Shown here in pieces: positions 42,936 to 51,893 of a stretch of 64,000 nt of DNA (the stretch's first letter is position 1; each line of letters opens with the position of its first letter). Position numbers and translations under genes: made by a program. The stretch comes from Bacteroidales bacterium (GTDB taxonomy: Bacteria; Bacteroidota; Bacteroidia; Bacteroidales; UBA932), in the NCBI GenBank assembly GCA_015060445.1, contig SUYL01000042.1, positions 29,594-93,593 on the forward strand. The letters run 5' to 3'. The notes beneath the pieces were generated by a model that saw only the letters and a list, made by a program, of their open reading frames with translations, made no database searches and was not told the DNA's origin.

Positions 42936-43943
42936 ATGGGAAATATGAAAAATTATATTTTGGCAGCATTTGCCGCACTGGCACTTATAGGCTGCACATC
43001 CGCAGGCGGAGACAAAGAAAAGATACAGGCATCCATAAGACCGGCATTCCTGCAGCAGGGAGACACTGTAGGGCTTATGATAGTTTCATCACCGGTTACA
43101 GACCGCCCGGGGGAATCGGATACCCTTATAGGTGTTGTGGAGTCGTGGGGAGTTAAGGTAAAATGCGGCAAGAACCTGTTCAAACATGATGCAAAGCCGT
43201 TCAATGTTACAGACAAGGAGAGGGCTGAGGAATTTATGGAGATGATACAGGACCCAAGTATAAAGGCCATAGTGTTCTACCGCGGAGGTTACGGCGCCAT
43301 AAGGACACTTGAATACCTCAATTTTGACATAATAAAGAAAAATCCAAAATGGATTGTAGGGTTCAGCGATGTAACCACTTATCACTTGGTTCTCAACAAA
43401 ATGGGGCTTGAGACAATACATGGTCCAATGCTAAGTTCATTCTGGCAGACAAGACGCCCGGATTCTGCTGCAAACTCTGTTGGAGACGCCCTGTTTGGAA
43501 GGGTTAATGGCTACAAGGTAAAACCTCACCCTTACAACAAGTTTGGAGAGGCAACAGGAAGGATTACCGGAGGAAACATGACACTTATCTCAATTGCAGA
43601 GGGGACTCCATACGATATGGAAGTTGATGACAATACCATAATTTTCATAGAGGAAGTTGGTGAAGGGATGAATGCAGTTGACGGCATGATGCAGCAACTC
43701 AAGAAATCGGGAAAACTGGATAAGGCAAAAGCCATATTGGTAGGAAACTTTACCAGGATAGACGATATTGAAGATCCTTGGGAGGTTACCCCTCAGGATC
43801 TGATAAAAAAATATACAGACGAACTGGACGTACCTGTGGTATTCGGGTTCCCGGCCGGACACGGCCGCCCTCACCTGGCTCTGTTCATGGGCAGGGAGGT
43901 AACAGTAAAAGTTGATGAGAATGGGGCAGAAATAACTTTCTAG
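42936..43943 (+). CDS. S66-family LD-carboxypeptidase lipoprotein
   Basis: It cleaves the L,D bond in murein tetrapeptides to recycle peptidoglycan. The 335-aa protein has a lipoprotein signal ending LIGC, a nucleophile Ser in IVGFSDVT (GxSD), Glu in FIEEVGEGMNAVD and His in FPAGHGRPHLAL, so the S66 triad is complete. An ATG at 42945 (MKNYILAAFA) would give a neater signal peptide than 42936. As a lipoprotein it acts in the periplasm rather than the cytosol, unlike E. coli LdcA. Confidence 0.9.
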   Translation: MGNMKNYILAAFAALALIGCTSAGGDKEKIQASIRPAFLQQGDTVGLMIVSSPVTDRPGESDTLIGVVESWGVKVKCGKNLFKHDAKPFNVTDKERAEEFMEMIQDPSIKAIVFYRGGYGAIRTLEYLNFDIIKKNPKWIVGFSDVTTYHLVLNKMGLETIHGPMLSSFWQTRRPDSAANSVGDALFGRVNGYKVKPHPYNKFGEATGRITGGNMTLISIAEGTPYDMEVDDNTIIFIEEVGEGMNAVDGMMQQLKKSGKLDKAKAILVGNFTRIDDIEDPWEVTPQDLIKKYTDELDVPVVFGFPAGHGRPHLALFMGREVTVKVDENGAEITF

Positions 43944-43950
43944 CCCCATT
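43920..43950 (+). terminator. Terminator-like hairpin overlapping the LD-carboxypeptidase stop
   Basis: AATGGGGC (43920-43927) and GCCCCATT (43943-43950) make a perfect 8-bp stem with a 15-base loop, followed by ACCTTTTAT. The weak T run makes partial termination more likely. Confidence 0.5.
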
Positions 43951-44024
43951 ACCTTTTATATGCGGAGCCATAAACATTTCTCTTTGAGGTTTGTTAGTCA
44001 TACAAATCATTAAAAGAAGATGTT

Positions 44025-45101
44025 ATGAAATTGAAATTACCCGCTTTGATGGCAGGTATATGCATTGCGGCACAAGTGCCTTCGTATGCCTGCACCGGAA
44101 TTACCTTAAAAAGCGCAGACGGGGCAACAATTGCAGCCCGTACCATAGAATGGGCTGAAAGCATCATGAATTCACTTTATGTTGTGGTGCCAAGAAATTG
44201 CAGTCTGCAGTCACTTACCCCAACAGGGCAGAACGGCATAAAATTTACCTCAAAATACGGATTTGTGGGATTGGCTGTGGAGCAGAAGGAGTATATGGTG
44301 GAAGGGATAAATGAAATGGGACTCTCTGCCGGCTTGTTCTACTTCCCAAATTATGGGAAATATGTGCCTTATGATCCGGTACAGAATGAGAAATCCCTTG
44401 CAGACTTCCAGTTGGTGGAGTATGTATTGTCACAATGTGCCTCTGTTGACCAGGTTAAGGAGGTTCTTGCCGGTGTGCGTGTAGTAAACCTGGATCCCCG
44501 CTCCTCTACTGTCCACTGGAGGTTTACAGAACCGTCGGGAAGACAGATTGTACTTGAAATTGTGGATGAGCAGATGCATTTCTATGAGAACCCCCTTGGA
44601 GTCCTTACCAATTCTCCCGGATTGCAATGGCATCTTACAAATCTGAACAATTATATAAATCTTGAGCCGGGGACAGTGGCTCAGCACCCTTTTGGCCCGC
44701 TGCAGATGAATAATTTAGGGCACGGAAGCGGCATGTTGGGACTTCCTGGAGACTTTACTCCCCCTTCAAGGTTTGTAAGGGCAGCATTTTTCCAGGTTAC
44801 AGCCCCACAGCAGCCTACAGCAAAAAGGAGCGTAACACAGGCATTCCACATCCTCAACAACTTTGACATTCCATCAGGGAGTGAGGAGCAATTGGGCAAG
44901 ACCCTTGCAGATCTGCCAAGTGCAACACAGTTTACAGTTGCCTCGGATACACAGAACAGGATGTTGTATTACAGAACAATGTACAACAGCAATATCCGCT
45001 GCATAGACCTCAAATCCATTGATTTCAATAAGGTTGCATACCACGCGGAGCCACTGGACAAAACCCATGACCAGCCGGTAGAGATGCTTACAATAAAGTA
45101 A
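44025..45101 (+). CDS. Choloylglycine hydrolase/penicillin V acylase family enzyme
   Basis: The 358-aa precursor has a signal peptide ending SYA, so that cleavage exposes Cys23 as the N-terminal nucleophile (CTGITLKS). Family residues follow: Arg in ARTIEWAESIMNSLYVVVPRN, Asn in LGVLTNSP and Arg in PPSRFVRA. The position that is usually Asp in bile salt hydrolases (RTMDW-like) is Glu here (RTIEW). That may change specificity toward other amides. It is periplasmic or secreted. Bile salt hydrolysis is possible in a gut species but not proven. Confidence 0.88.
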   Translation: MKLKLPALMAGICIAAQVPSYACTGITLKSADGATIAARTIEWAESIMNSLYVVVPRNCSLQSLTPTGQNGIKFTSKYGFVGLAVEQKEYMVEGINEMGLSAGLFYFPNYGKYVPYDPVQNEKSLADFQLVEYVLSQCASVDQVKEVLAGVRVVNLDPRSSTVHWRFTEPSGRQIVLEIVDEQMHFYENPLGVLTNSPGLQWHLTNLNNYINLEPGTVAQHPFGPLQMNNLGHGSGMLGLPGDFTPPSRFVRAAFFQVTAPQQPTAKRSVTQAFHILNNFDIPSGSEEQLGKTLADLPSATQFTVASDTQNRMLYYRTMYNSNIRCIDLKSIDFNKVAYHAEPLDKTHDQPVEMLTIK

Positions 45102-45113
45102 AATAGAAATTGG

Positions 45114-45136
45114 GGGACCTCTCAGGTCCCTTTTTT
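45114..45136. terminator. Terminator between the convergent hydrolase and M23 genes
   Basis: GGGACCT (45114-45120), loop CTC and AGGTCCC (45124-45130) are followed by TTTTTT on the plus strand. It ends at the last bases of the M23 gene. On the minus strand the following bases are only moderately T-rich. Confidence 0.8.
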
Positions 45137-46382
45137 ATTTGAGTATATCCAAGTACCTGTACAAATGCCCCATAGTTCCCAGGCTGTCCATCTGGAACTT
45201 GTAGCGTTCCATCTGGGCCAAGAATGCGGGCATATCCTCCTTTGAGACAGGTTCAACACTCGGACTTTCCATCTTGAGCGGGTCTATAGGCTTGCCGTTC
45301 TTGTAAACCCTGAAATCCAGATGAGGGCCTGTAGATAGGCCTGTACTGCCCACATATCCTATCAATTGGCCTCTGGTTACCCTGCTCCCTTTAACTATCC
45401 CTTTCGCATATCCTCTCAAGTGCATGTATGAGGTTACATAATTCCCCGGATGCTTTATCTTTATGGTGTTTCCGCCACCGCCGGCCCAGCCTCTGTGGGT
45501 TACCACTCCATCACCCAAGGCAACTACCGGAGTTCCGCTCGGTGCCGCATAATCCACTCCGGTATGGGGACGTACTATCTTGAGTACCGGATGCTTTCTG
45601 GCGTATGTGAAACGGGAACTTATTCTTGTAAAGTTCAAAGGGGCCTTGAGGAATGCCTTCTTGAGGCTCTCCCCTTTCCCGTTCCAGAACACGCTGCTGT
45701 TCTCCCCTGCATTGAACCTTATTGCATCGTAAGTTTTCCCGGCATGATTGAACTGCGCATAATATATCTTGCCCAGCCCCATATACTCACCTTCATGCAT
45801 AAGTTCTTCATACATAACCTCAAACCAGTCCCCTTTCTGTAGCCCAAAGAAGTCTATGGTACAGTCATACACATCAGAGAGTCTGAGTGCCATGAGCGGA
45901 GGTATCCCGGCCTGCTGCACGTCGTTCCACAATGAGGTTGAAATTGTGGCCCTGGCCCTTTTGAGTACAGCCTCCACCTCCTTCTCATATATCCTTGCAT
46001 AGAGTGAATCCTTCAATGAGACAACGGCATAGGAAAGATTGTCAAGTTCATAAACGAAAAAGGCCGCCTCCCCAAGGGTATCCTTCTCCACAAGCACTTC
46101 ATACTGGCTACCAAACTTGATTTTCCTCACATCAAACACCCCTTCAGAGGCCTTGAGTATCTTCTGCACCTGATTGGCCCCAACACCAAAATTCTCCATT
46201 ATGGAGCCAAAGAAATCCCCCTTTCCAATCTCCCCCGGCACAACCTCATATTTCTCTATCTCCAGACCGTACTTCAACACGGGAGCCTTCTCCTCCACAT
46301 TATTCTTCCCGACAGTTTTATCACCTGAACCTGAACAACTTGCAAGCAGTATTCCCAACAATGCGCACAATAATAGCCTCAT
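45135..46382 (-). CDS. M23 peptidase-family lipoprotein
   Basis: The 415-aa protein has a lipoprotein signal ending LASC, an N-terminal region of about 240 residues that resembles OapA/SH3-like domains, and a LytM domain (about 275-375). HTGVDYAAPSGTPV gives the first zinc ligands (His, Asp) and GPHLDFRV is the final motif. In active LytM enzymes the last motif is HxH; here the second His is Asp. The protein could still bind zinc through Asp or be a non-catalytic activator of amidases. It is monocistronic and divergent from mraZ. Confidence 0.88.
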   Translation of the reverse strand: MRLLLCALLGILLASCSGSGDKTVGKNNVEEKAPVLKYGLEIEKYEVVPGEIGKGDFFGSIMENFGVGANQVQKILKASEGVFDVRKIKFGSQYEVLVEKDTLGEAAFFVYELDNLSYAVVSLKDSLYARIYEKEVEAVLKRARATISTSLWNDVQQAGIPPLMALRLSDVYDCTIDFFGLQKGDWFEVMYEELMHEGEYMGLGKIYYAQFNHAGKTYDAIRFNAGENSSVFWNGKGESLKKAFLKAPLNFTRISSRFTYARKHPVLKIVRPHTGVDYAAPSGTPVVALGDGVVTHRGWAGGGGNTIKIKHPGNYVTSYMHLRGYAKGIVKGSRVTRGQLIGYVGSTGLSTGPHLDFRVYKNGKPIDPLKMESPSVEPVSKEDMPAFLAQMERYKFQMDSLGTMGHLYRYLDILK

Positions 46383-46475
46383 AACAAAAGTGTTTAAAAA
46401 TCCTCAACAATACCGGGTCCAAAAACCCTTCCAGAGTGTAAAGATAAACCCCTTTTTTAAATTGTTGATAAGTTT

Positions 46476-46528
46476 GTGGAAAAATGTGGAAAATTTTGTA
46501 AAAATATGTAAAAAGAATTGTAATTTTG
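46476..46528 (+). promoter_or_regulatory. dcw promoter with GTGGA/GTAAA repeats, candidate MraZ sites
   Basis: GTGGA at 46476 and 46486 and GTAAA at 46498 and 46508 are spaced 10, 12 and 10 bases. MraZ binds direct repeats of a G-rich box with one-helical-turn spacing upstream of its own operon. TAATTTTG followed by C (46521-46528) is a full -7 box; TTTG at 46495 is 22 bases away, slightly long. The start codon is 37 bp downstream. No gene is seen in 46383-46565. Confidence 0.5.
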
Positions 46529-46565
46529 CATCAACCGTCACTCTACATAAAAGACAGGATATACA

Positions 46566-47012
46566 ATGGCAAAGTTTATAGGTGAATACAGCGTAAAAAT
46601 TGATGACAAAGGGAGAATGATCTTCCCCTCTGCCTTCAAGTCTGTGTTTGCACCGGATGAAAGGCTGGCCCTTGTTGTAAAAAAGGATATGTTCGAGAAC
46701 TGCCTCCAGATGTACACCTACCAGCAATGGGAGGAGGAGTCAAATGAGGTAAGGTCCAAACTCAATTTCTTCAAGAAGGAACATTCCAACTTCTGGCGCG
46801 AGTATATGAGAGACCGGGCGGTTGTTGAGCCAGATGAAAAACTTGGCAGAATTACTATCCCTAAAAAAATACTGGAGAGCATAGGCGCAGAGAAAGAGAT
46901 GATTTTTGTTGGTAACGATCACAAGATTGAAATCTGGACAAAGGAATTGTACAACAAGAAACAGATGGGTTCAGAAGAGTTTGTTGCCTTGGCACAAAGC
47001 ATTCTGGGCTAG
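46566..47012 (+). CDS. mraZ: Transcriptional regulator MraZ
   Basis: MraZ is an AbrB-fold DNA-binding protein that autorepresses the dcw operon. The 148-aa product has two swapped-hairpin repeats: GEYSVKIDDKGRMIFPSAFK at the N-terminus and VVEPDEKLGRITIPKKILESIG in the second half. Both carry the DxxGR motif. It opens the dcw operon, 14 bp before rsmH. Confidence 0.95.
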   Translation: MAKFIGEYSVKIDDKGRMIFPSAFKSVFAPDERLALVVKKDMFENCLQMYTYQQWEEESNEVRSKLNFFKKEHSNFWREYMRDRAVVEPDEKLGRITIPKKILESIGAEKEMIFVGNDHKIEIWTKELYNKKQMGSEEFVALAQSILG

Positions 47013-47026
47013 CAAACATAGCACAC

Positions 47027-47947
47027 ATGTCCCAGTATCACACTCCGGTATTGCTCAATGAGAGCGTATCAGCACTGAATATTGAAGAGAATGCCAACGG
47101 CATTTTCATTGATGTCACCTTTGGTGGTGGCGGGCACAGCCGTGAGATACTGCAGAGGCTGGGGCCAAAGGGGAAACTCATTGCCTTTGACCGCGACAGC
47201 GATGCCATAGCAAATGCCCCAAAGGACAAGAGGCTGATTATGGTGCACAACAACTTCAGGTTTATCCACAACTATGTGAGGGCACTTGGATTTGTCGGGA
47301 AGATAGACGGGATACTTGGAGACCTTGGAGTCTCTTCTCACCAGTTTGATACAGGGGAAAGAGGTTTCTCCTTCAGGTTCGACGCCAAACTGGACATGAG
47401 GATGAATACCCTTGGAGGGAAAAGTGCTGCCGATGTGGTAAATACATATACCCAGGAGGAACTTACCCGCATATTCAAGGTTTACGGAGAGTTGGACAAG
47501 CCATGGAAGGCTGCCGAACTTATCTGCAGATGGAGGGAGAACTCCCCTATTGAAACCACAGGAGATTTGAGCAAGGCAGTTGCAAAGATGTACAACAATT
47601 TTAACGAACACAAATTCCTTGCACAACTCTACCAGGCACTGAGAATTGAGGTAAATATGGAGATGAGGGCGCTGGAAGATTTCCTCAACGGAACACTGGC
47701 ATGCCTGAAGCCGCACGGAAGGCTCTCTGTAATAACATACCACTCCCTTGAAGACCGTATGGTAAAGAACTTCATGAAGAGCGGCAACACAGAAGGGAAA
47801 GAGGGAAAGGACTTTTACGGAAGAAGCACCTCCCCATTTACACTGGTGAACAGGAAACCGATACTTCCACCCGAGGAGGAGATAGCATCAAATTCCCGCA
47901 GCAGGAGTGCAAAACTGAGGGTAGCAGAGTATGCTCCCGACAAATGA
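47027..47947 (+). CDS. rsmH: 16S rRNA (cytosine-1402-N4)-methyltransferase
   Basis: The 306-aa product carries the SAM motif FIDVTFGGGGHSREIL and HTPVLLNE at the start, GILGDLGVSSHQFD and GERGFSF in the middle, and YHSLEDRMVKNFM at the end. It modifies C1402 in the ribosomal P site with RsmI. It is encoded between mraZ and ftsL as in nearly all dcw clusters. Confidence 0.96.
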   Translation: MSQYHTPVLLNESVSALNIEENANGIFIDVTFGGGGHSREILQRLGPKGKLIAFDRDSDAIANAPKDKRLIMVHNNFRFIHNYVRALGFVGKIDGILGDLGVSSHQFDTGERGFSFRFDAKLDMRMNTLGGKSAADVVNTYTQEELTRIFKVYGELDKPWKAAELICRWRENSPIETTGDLSKAVAKMYNNFNEHKFLAQLYQALRIEVNMEMRALEDFLNGTLACLKPHGRLSVITYHSLEDRMVKNFMKSGNTEGKEGKDFYGRSTSPFTLVNRKPILPPEEEIASNSRSRSAKLRVAEYAPDK

Positions 47948-47961
47948 TTTTAAGGTAAAAT

Positions 47962-48309
47962 ATGAGCGGAACAGAAAATAAGCGGAAATTTAATTTTGCA
48001 AGTGATATATTGGGCGGCCAGATTCTATCCAGATTAAAGACGGTTGACCAATATTTCATTATATATCTGTTTTGTCTGGTAATAGCATTCATCTCAATGA
48101 ACCTTAGTGTGGAGAACACACAATTGACAATGAGACGCAACCAGAGGGAACTCAAGAACCTTAAGGCAGACTACACCGCAAAAGCGGCAAGACTGCAATA
48201 TTTGAGCAAGAGGAATGAAGTTGAAATACGCCTGCAGGAGCACGGCTCACTGTTGCAGAAACCGGTTGACCCTGCAAAGGCAGTTAAAATGGCAAGAAAA
48301 TACAATTGA
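47962..48309 (+). CDS. ftsL: FtsL-like division protein
   Basis: The 115-aa bitopic protein has a cytoplasmic N-terminus, one membrane helix (about 32-52, YFIIYLFCLVIAFISMNLSV) and a periplasmic coiled coil (residues about 55-100; LKNLKADYTAKAARLQYLSKR). FtsL is poorly conserved, so the call rests on topology and on its place between rsmH and ftsI. Its stop overlaps the ftsI ATG by one base. Confidence 0.85.
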   Translation: MSGTENKRKFNFASDILGGQILSRLKTVDQYFIIYLFCLVIAFISMNLSVENTQLTMRRNQRELKNLKADYTAKAARLQYLSKRNEVEIRLQEHGSLLQKPVDPAKAVKMARKYN

Positions 48310-50435
48310 TGGAGAGAATTAACGGCATATTCAAGAAGATGGCTTTGATATATAAGCTGTTTGCCCTCATAGCCCTGGCGGTTGTGGGGAAAATTGCCTA
48401 TATGCAGTTCATTGCCCCTACCGACACAACTGCCGTTGATATTGCCTACAGGGAGGAGACAATTGAAGCCATAAGGGGAGACATCATGGCCCGCGACGGC
48501 AGACCTATGGCCACCTCTGTACCTTACTACCAGATAAGGATGGACTGTGTTGTTCCAAATGAAGACACATTCAAGAAATATATAGATGACCTGAGCGTTT
48601 CCCTTGCAGAATTCTTCAAGAACAAGAGTGCAAAAAAATACAAGGAGGAACTTGTAAAGGCCAGAAAAGATGGAAAAAGATACAAGGCCCTTGGCAACAG
48701 GCTTGTGGATTATACAGAACTTGCCCAAATAAAGAAATTCCCCATCCTCAAACTTGGAGCCAACAGGGGAGGTATAATTGTTGAGCAGAAATACAGGAGA
48801 AACAATCCGTACGGAAGGCTTGCATACCGTACAATAGGCTTTATAAACACAGAGGGCGTAGGTGTAGGAATTGAAGGGAGTTGCGACTACTACCTTAAGG
48901 GTACCCCCGGAAAGCAGACCATACAGAAGATGCTCGGAGGAGAGTGGAGGCCTGTTACCGGAGTTGAGGGTGTTGCCCCAAAAGACGGTTACGACATCCT
49001 TACAACAATAGACATTGAGATTCAGGAGGCTGCAGAAAAGGCCCTGAGGGAGCAGTTGGCAAAAGGTATGGGAATTGAAGGAGGTACCGCAATTGTAATG
49101 GAGGTTGCCACCGGAGCAGTAAGGGCAATTGCCAACATGAAAAAGATGGGAGACTCGTATGACGAATCATACAACTACGGAATTGGTGATGCCACAGAGC
49201 CTGGTTCTGTATTCAAACTAATGACACTGGTTTCATTGCTGGAAGACGGATATGTAACCCTTGAGGACCCTATAGACGGCGGAAACGGCAAATGGAGTTA
49301 TGGCGGGCACACCTATTCAGATACACACGCATACGGCATGATGGATGTAAAGACCGCCCTTGCAAAATCCTCCAACGTGGCATTTGCAAAACTTGCGGTA
49401 ACATACTATGAAGGGAAAGAGCAGCAGTATGTAGACAGGCTCAACAGCATGAAGGTTGGAGAGAGGTTCAACCTCGACATCCAGGGAGAGGGACGCGCCT
49501 CAATATACGGCCCATCAGATGCCATGTGGAGCAGATCAAGCCTCTCTTCAATGGCAATTGGCTACGCAACCCTCCTCACACCGCTGCACACCCTTACATT
49601 CTACAACGCAATTGCCAACGACGGCAAGATGATGAAACCGTATTTCATTGAGAACTATCAGGAGAACGGTGAAATTGTAAAGAATTTTGGTCCTCAGGTA
49701 ATGAGCGGTTCTATATGTTCAAAGGAGACCGCAAGGGAGGCAAGAAGAGCCTTGAGGCATGTAGTGGAGATTGGTACAGGAAGATTCATGAACAACAGCA
49801 AGTTCAAGATTGCGGGCAAGACCGGTACATCCAGAATTGCTTTTGGCGGAAAGATAGGATATGAGAAGAACGGTTTCAGAAGATACCAGGCTTCATTTGC
49901 AGGATTCTACCCTGCAGACAACCCCAAATACTCTGCAATTGTAGTACTCTACTCAGGTGAGACAAGGGGAAACTTCTACGGAGGAAGTTGGGCAGGTCCG
50001 GTATTCAAGCAGATTGCAGACCATATCTACTCTACCAGCAGCAACTGGGAACCTGTACTTGACGGGAACAGCAAAAATGTCCCTACACCGGAAGTTGCCG
50101 CAGGAAGGCTGGATGCACAGAGTAAGGTGCTTGCAGAGTTGGGTGTAGAGTTTACAAAAGTGGATATAAATGAGAGAAACATGTCGGGATGGGCAAAATT
50201 CAGCAAGGATACCTCAGGGAATCTTGCTGCCACCAATTTCTCCACAGACAATGACTCTCTTGCAAATGTTGTAAACATGGGACTTAAGGATGCCGTTTAT
50301 CTCCTTGAGAACAGCGGCTACAAGGTACAGTTTGAGGGGTACGGAAAAGTTGTGGCACAGGAACCTGCTCCAGGAAGCAAATTGCCGGAGGGCTCTACAG
50401 TAATTTTAAAATTGAAGGAAAATGGAGATCAGTAG
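48309..50435 (+). CDS. ftsI: Septal transpeptidase FtsI (PBP3) with PASTA domain
   Basis: The 708-aa class B penicillin-binding protein has one membrane helix (about 15-35), a pedestal domain (IRGDIMARDGRPMA) and a transpeptidase domain with SVFK (PGSVFK, active Ser), SSN (KSSNVAFAKL) and KTG (AGKTGTSR). A C-terminal PASTA domain of about 60 residues ends it. It cross-links septal murein together with FtsW. I use the ATG at 48309, which overlaps the ftsL stop (TGATG), rather than the in-frame TTG at 48306. It overlaps murE by 14 bp. Confidence 0.95.
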   Translation: MERINGIFKKMALIYKLFALIALAVVGKIAYMQFIAPTDTTAVDIAYREETIEAIRGDIMARDGRPMATSVPYYQIRMDCVVPNEDTFKKYIDDLSVSLAEFFKNKSAKKYKEELVKARKDGKRYKALGNRLVDYTELAQIKKFPILKLGANRGGIIVEQKYRRNNPYGRLAYRTIGFINTEGVGVGIEGSCDYYLKGTPGKQTIQKMLGGEWRPVTGVEGVAPKDGYDILTTIDIEIQEAAEKALREQLAKGMGIEGGTAIVMEVATGAVRAIANMKKMGDSYDESYNYGIGDATEPGSVFKLMTLVSLLEDGYVTLEDPIDGGNGKWSYGGHTYSDTHAYGMMDVKTALAKSSNVAFAKLAVTYYEGKEQQYVDRLNSMKVGERFNLDIQGEGRASIYGPSDAMWSRSSLSSMAIGYATLLTPLHTLTFYNAIANDGKMMKPYFIENYQENGEIVKNFGPQVMSGSICSKETAREARRALRHVVEIGTGRFMNNSKFKIAGKTGTSRIAFGGKIGYEKNGFRRYQASFAGFYPADNPKYSAIVVLYSGETRGNFYGGSWAGPVFKQIADHIYSTSSNWEPVLDGNSKNVPTPEVAAGRLDAQSKVLAELGVEFTKVDINERNMSGWAKFSKDTSGNLAATNFSTDNDSLANVVNMGLKDAVYLLENSGYKVQFEGYGKVVAQEPAPGSKLPEGSTVILKLKENGDQ

Positions 50436-51885
50436 AATTTTAAAAGGGGTTGAATTGTGCAGCACCTTCAAAGATGGTGATGTACAGGCAGTAAGTTGTG
50501 ATTCAAGGACCTGTACCCGCGGCTCGCTCTTTGTGGCCGTAAGGGGTGCCGATACTGACGGCCATTCCTATATAGGCAAGGCTATTGAGATGGGTGCCTC
50601 ACATATTGTATGCGAGGAGATTCCACAACAGGTAAAGGATACCGGTGCAGAGTTCATACTGGTTAAGGAGAGCCGCAAGGCTGTTGCCCAAATTGCCTCA
50701 AATTTCTACGGCAACCCTTCAGAGAAACTGAGGGTAGTTGCTGTTACAGGTACAAACGGCAAAACATCCATAGCCACACTGCTGTATAACCTGTTTACAA
50801 AACTGGGATATTGTTGCGGACTCCTCTCCACTATAGCAAACTACGTGGGGGACAGGAGGTACGAGACCCTGAACACAACCCCTGGACCAATGGAACTGAA
50901 CAGGCTCCTGGCCCAGATGGCAGACCAGGGGTGCGAGTTCTGCTTTATGGAGGCAAGTTCCCACGCAATTGACCAGCAAAGGACAGAGGGGATAAAGTTT
51001 GAGGGGGCCATCTTCACAAACCTTACCCACGACCATCTGGATTACCACAAGACATTTGCCAACTACCTTGCCTGCAAGAAGAGACTGTTTGACACCCTTC
51101 CAAAAGATGCCTTTGCCCTTACCAATATAGATGACCGCAACGGTGAGATAATGGTACAGAACACCAAAGCACAGATACATACCTACTCATGCCGCAACTG
51201 GGCAGACTTTAGGGTAAAGATTCTGGAGAAGACAATTGAAGGGATGCTCCTGAACATAAACGGCAAAGAGGTATGGTGCAGATTCATTGGAGTACACAAT
51301 GCCGCCAACCTTACAGCGGTATATGGTGCGGCAATCCTCCTGGGTGCAAAAGAGGAGGAGACAATTACAGCAATGAGCAGCCTCACTTCTGTAGCAGGAA
51401 GGCTGGAGTACTTCAAAGGGGAAGATGACATTATTGCAGCAGTGGATTATGCACATACTCCCGACGCCCTTGAGAATGTCCTCAAAACCCTCAAGGACCT
51501 TGAACCATGCGGAGACCTCATTTGCGTATTCGGGTGCGGAGGCAACAGGGACAAGACCAAAAGGCCGGAGATGGGTGCAATAGCAACCAAATATGCCAAT
51601 AGGGTAATTGTAACCTCAGACAACCCGAGATTTGAGGACCCCAATGAGATAATTGCAGACATAAAAGGCGGCATGGATATAAAAGGGAAGGCAATCTCCC
51701 TCTTTATTCCCGACAGGGTTGAAGCCATACACACCGCAATACTCACAGCCAAACCCGGCTCAATAGTGCTGGTTGCCGGCAAAGGACACGAAGATTACCA
51801 GATCATAGGGGGCGTAAAGCACCACATGGACGATAAAGAAATAATTAAAGAATCATTCCTCATGCAGAAGGAAGCAAAAAACTGA
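50422..51885 (+). CDS. murE: UDP-MurNAc-tripeptide synthetase
   Basis: MurE adds the third amino acid to UDP-MurNAc-L-Ala-D-Glu. The 487-aa product has the ATP P-loop VTGTNGKTSIATLL, FTNLTHDHLDYHKT and a C-terminal VFGCGGNRDKTKRPEMG. The region DNPRFEDPNEI follows; the DNPR motif indicates a meso-diaminopimelate-adding enzyme, as in Gram-negative bacteria. murF is not in the cluster. Confidence 0.95.
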   Translation: MEISRILKGVELCSTFKDGDVQAVSCDSRTCTRGSLFVAVRGADTDGHSYIGKAIEMGASHIVCEEIPQQVKDTGAEFILVKESRKAVAQIASNFYGNPSEKLRVVAVTGTNGKTSIATLLYNLFTKLGYCCGLLSTIANYVGDRRYETLNTTPGPMELNRLLAQMADQGCEFCFMEASSHAIDQQRTEGIKFEGAIFTNLTHDHLDYHKTFANYLACKKRLFDTLPKDAFALTNIDDRNGEIMVQNTKAQIHTYSCRNWADFRVKILEKTIEGMLLNINGKEVWCRFIGVHNAANLTAVYGAAILLGAKEEETITAMSSLTSVAGRLEYFKGEDDIIAAVDYAHTPDALENVLKTLKDLEPCGDLICVFGCGGNRDKTKRPEMGAIATKYANRVIVTSDNPRFEDPNEIIADIKGGMDIKGKAISLFIPDRVEAIHTAILTAKPGSIVLVAGKGHEDYQIIGGVKHHMDDKEIIKESFLMQKEAKN

Positions 51886-51893
51886 GTTAGAAA

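Noticed and set aside
48306-48311. TTG start for ftsI
   Set aside because: The ATG at 48309 overlaps the ftsL stop as TGATG and gives the normal N-terminus; the TTG adds only one residue.
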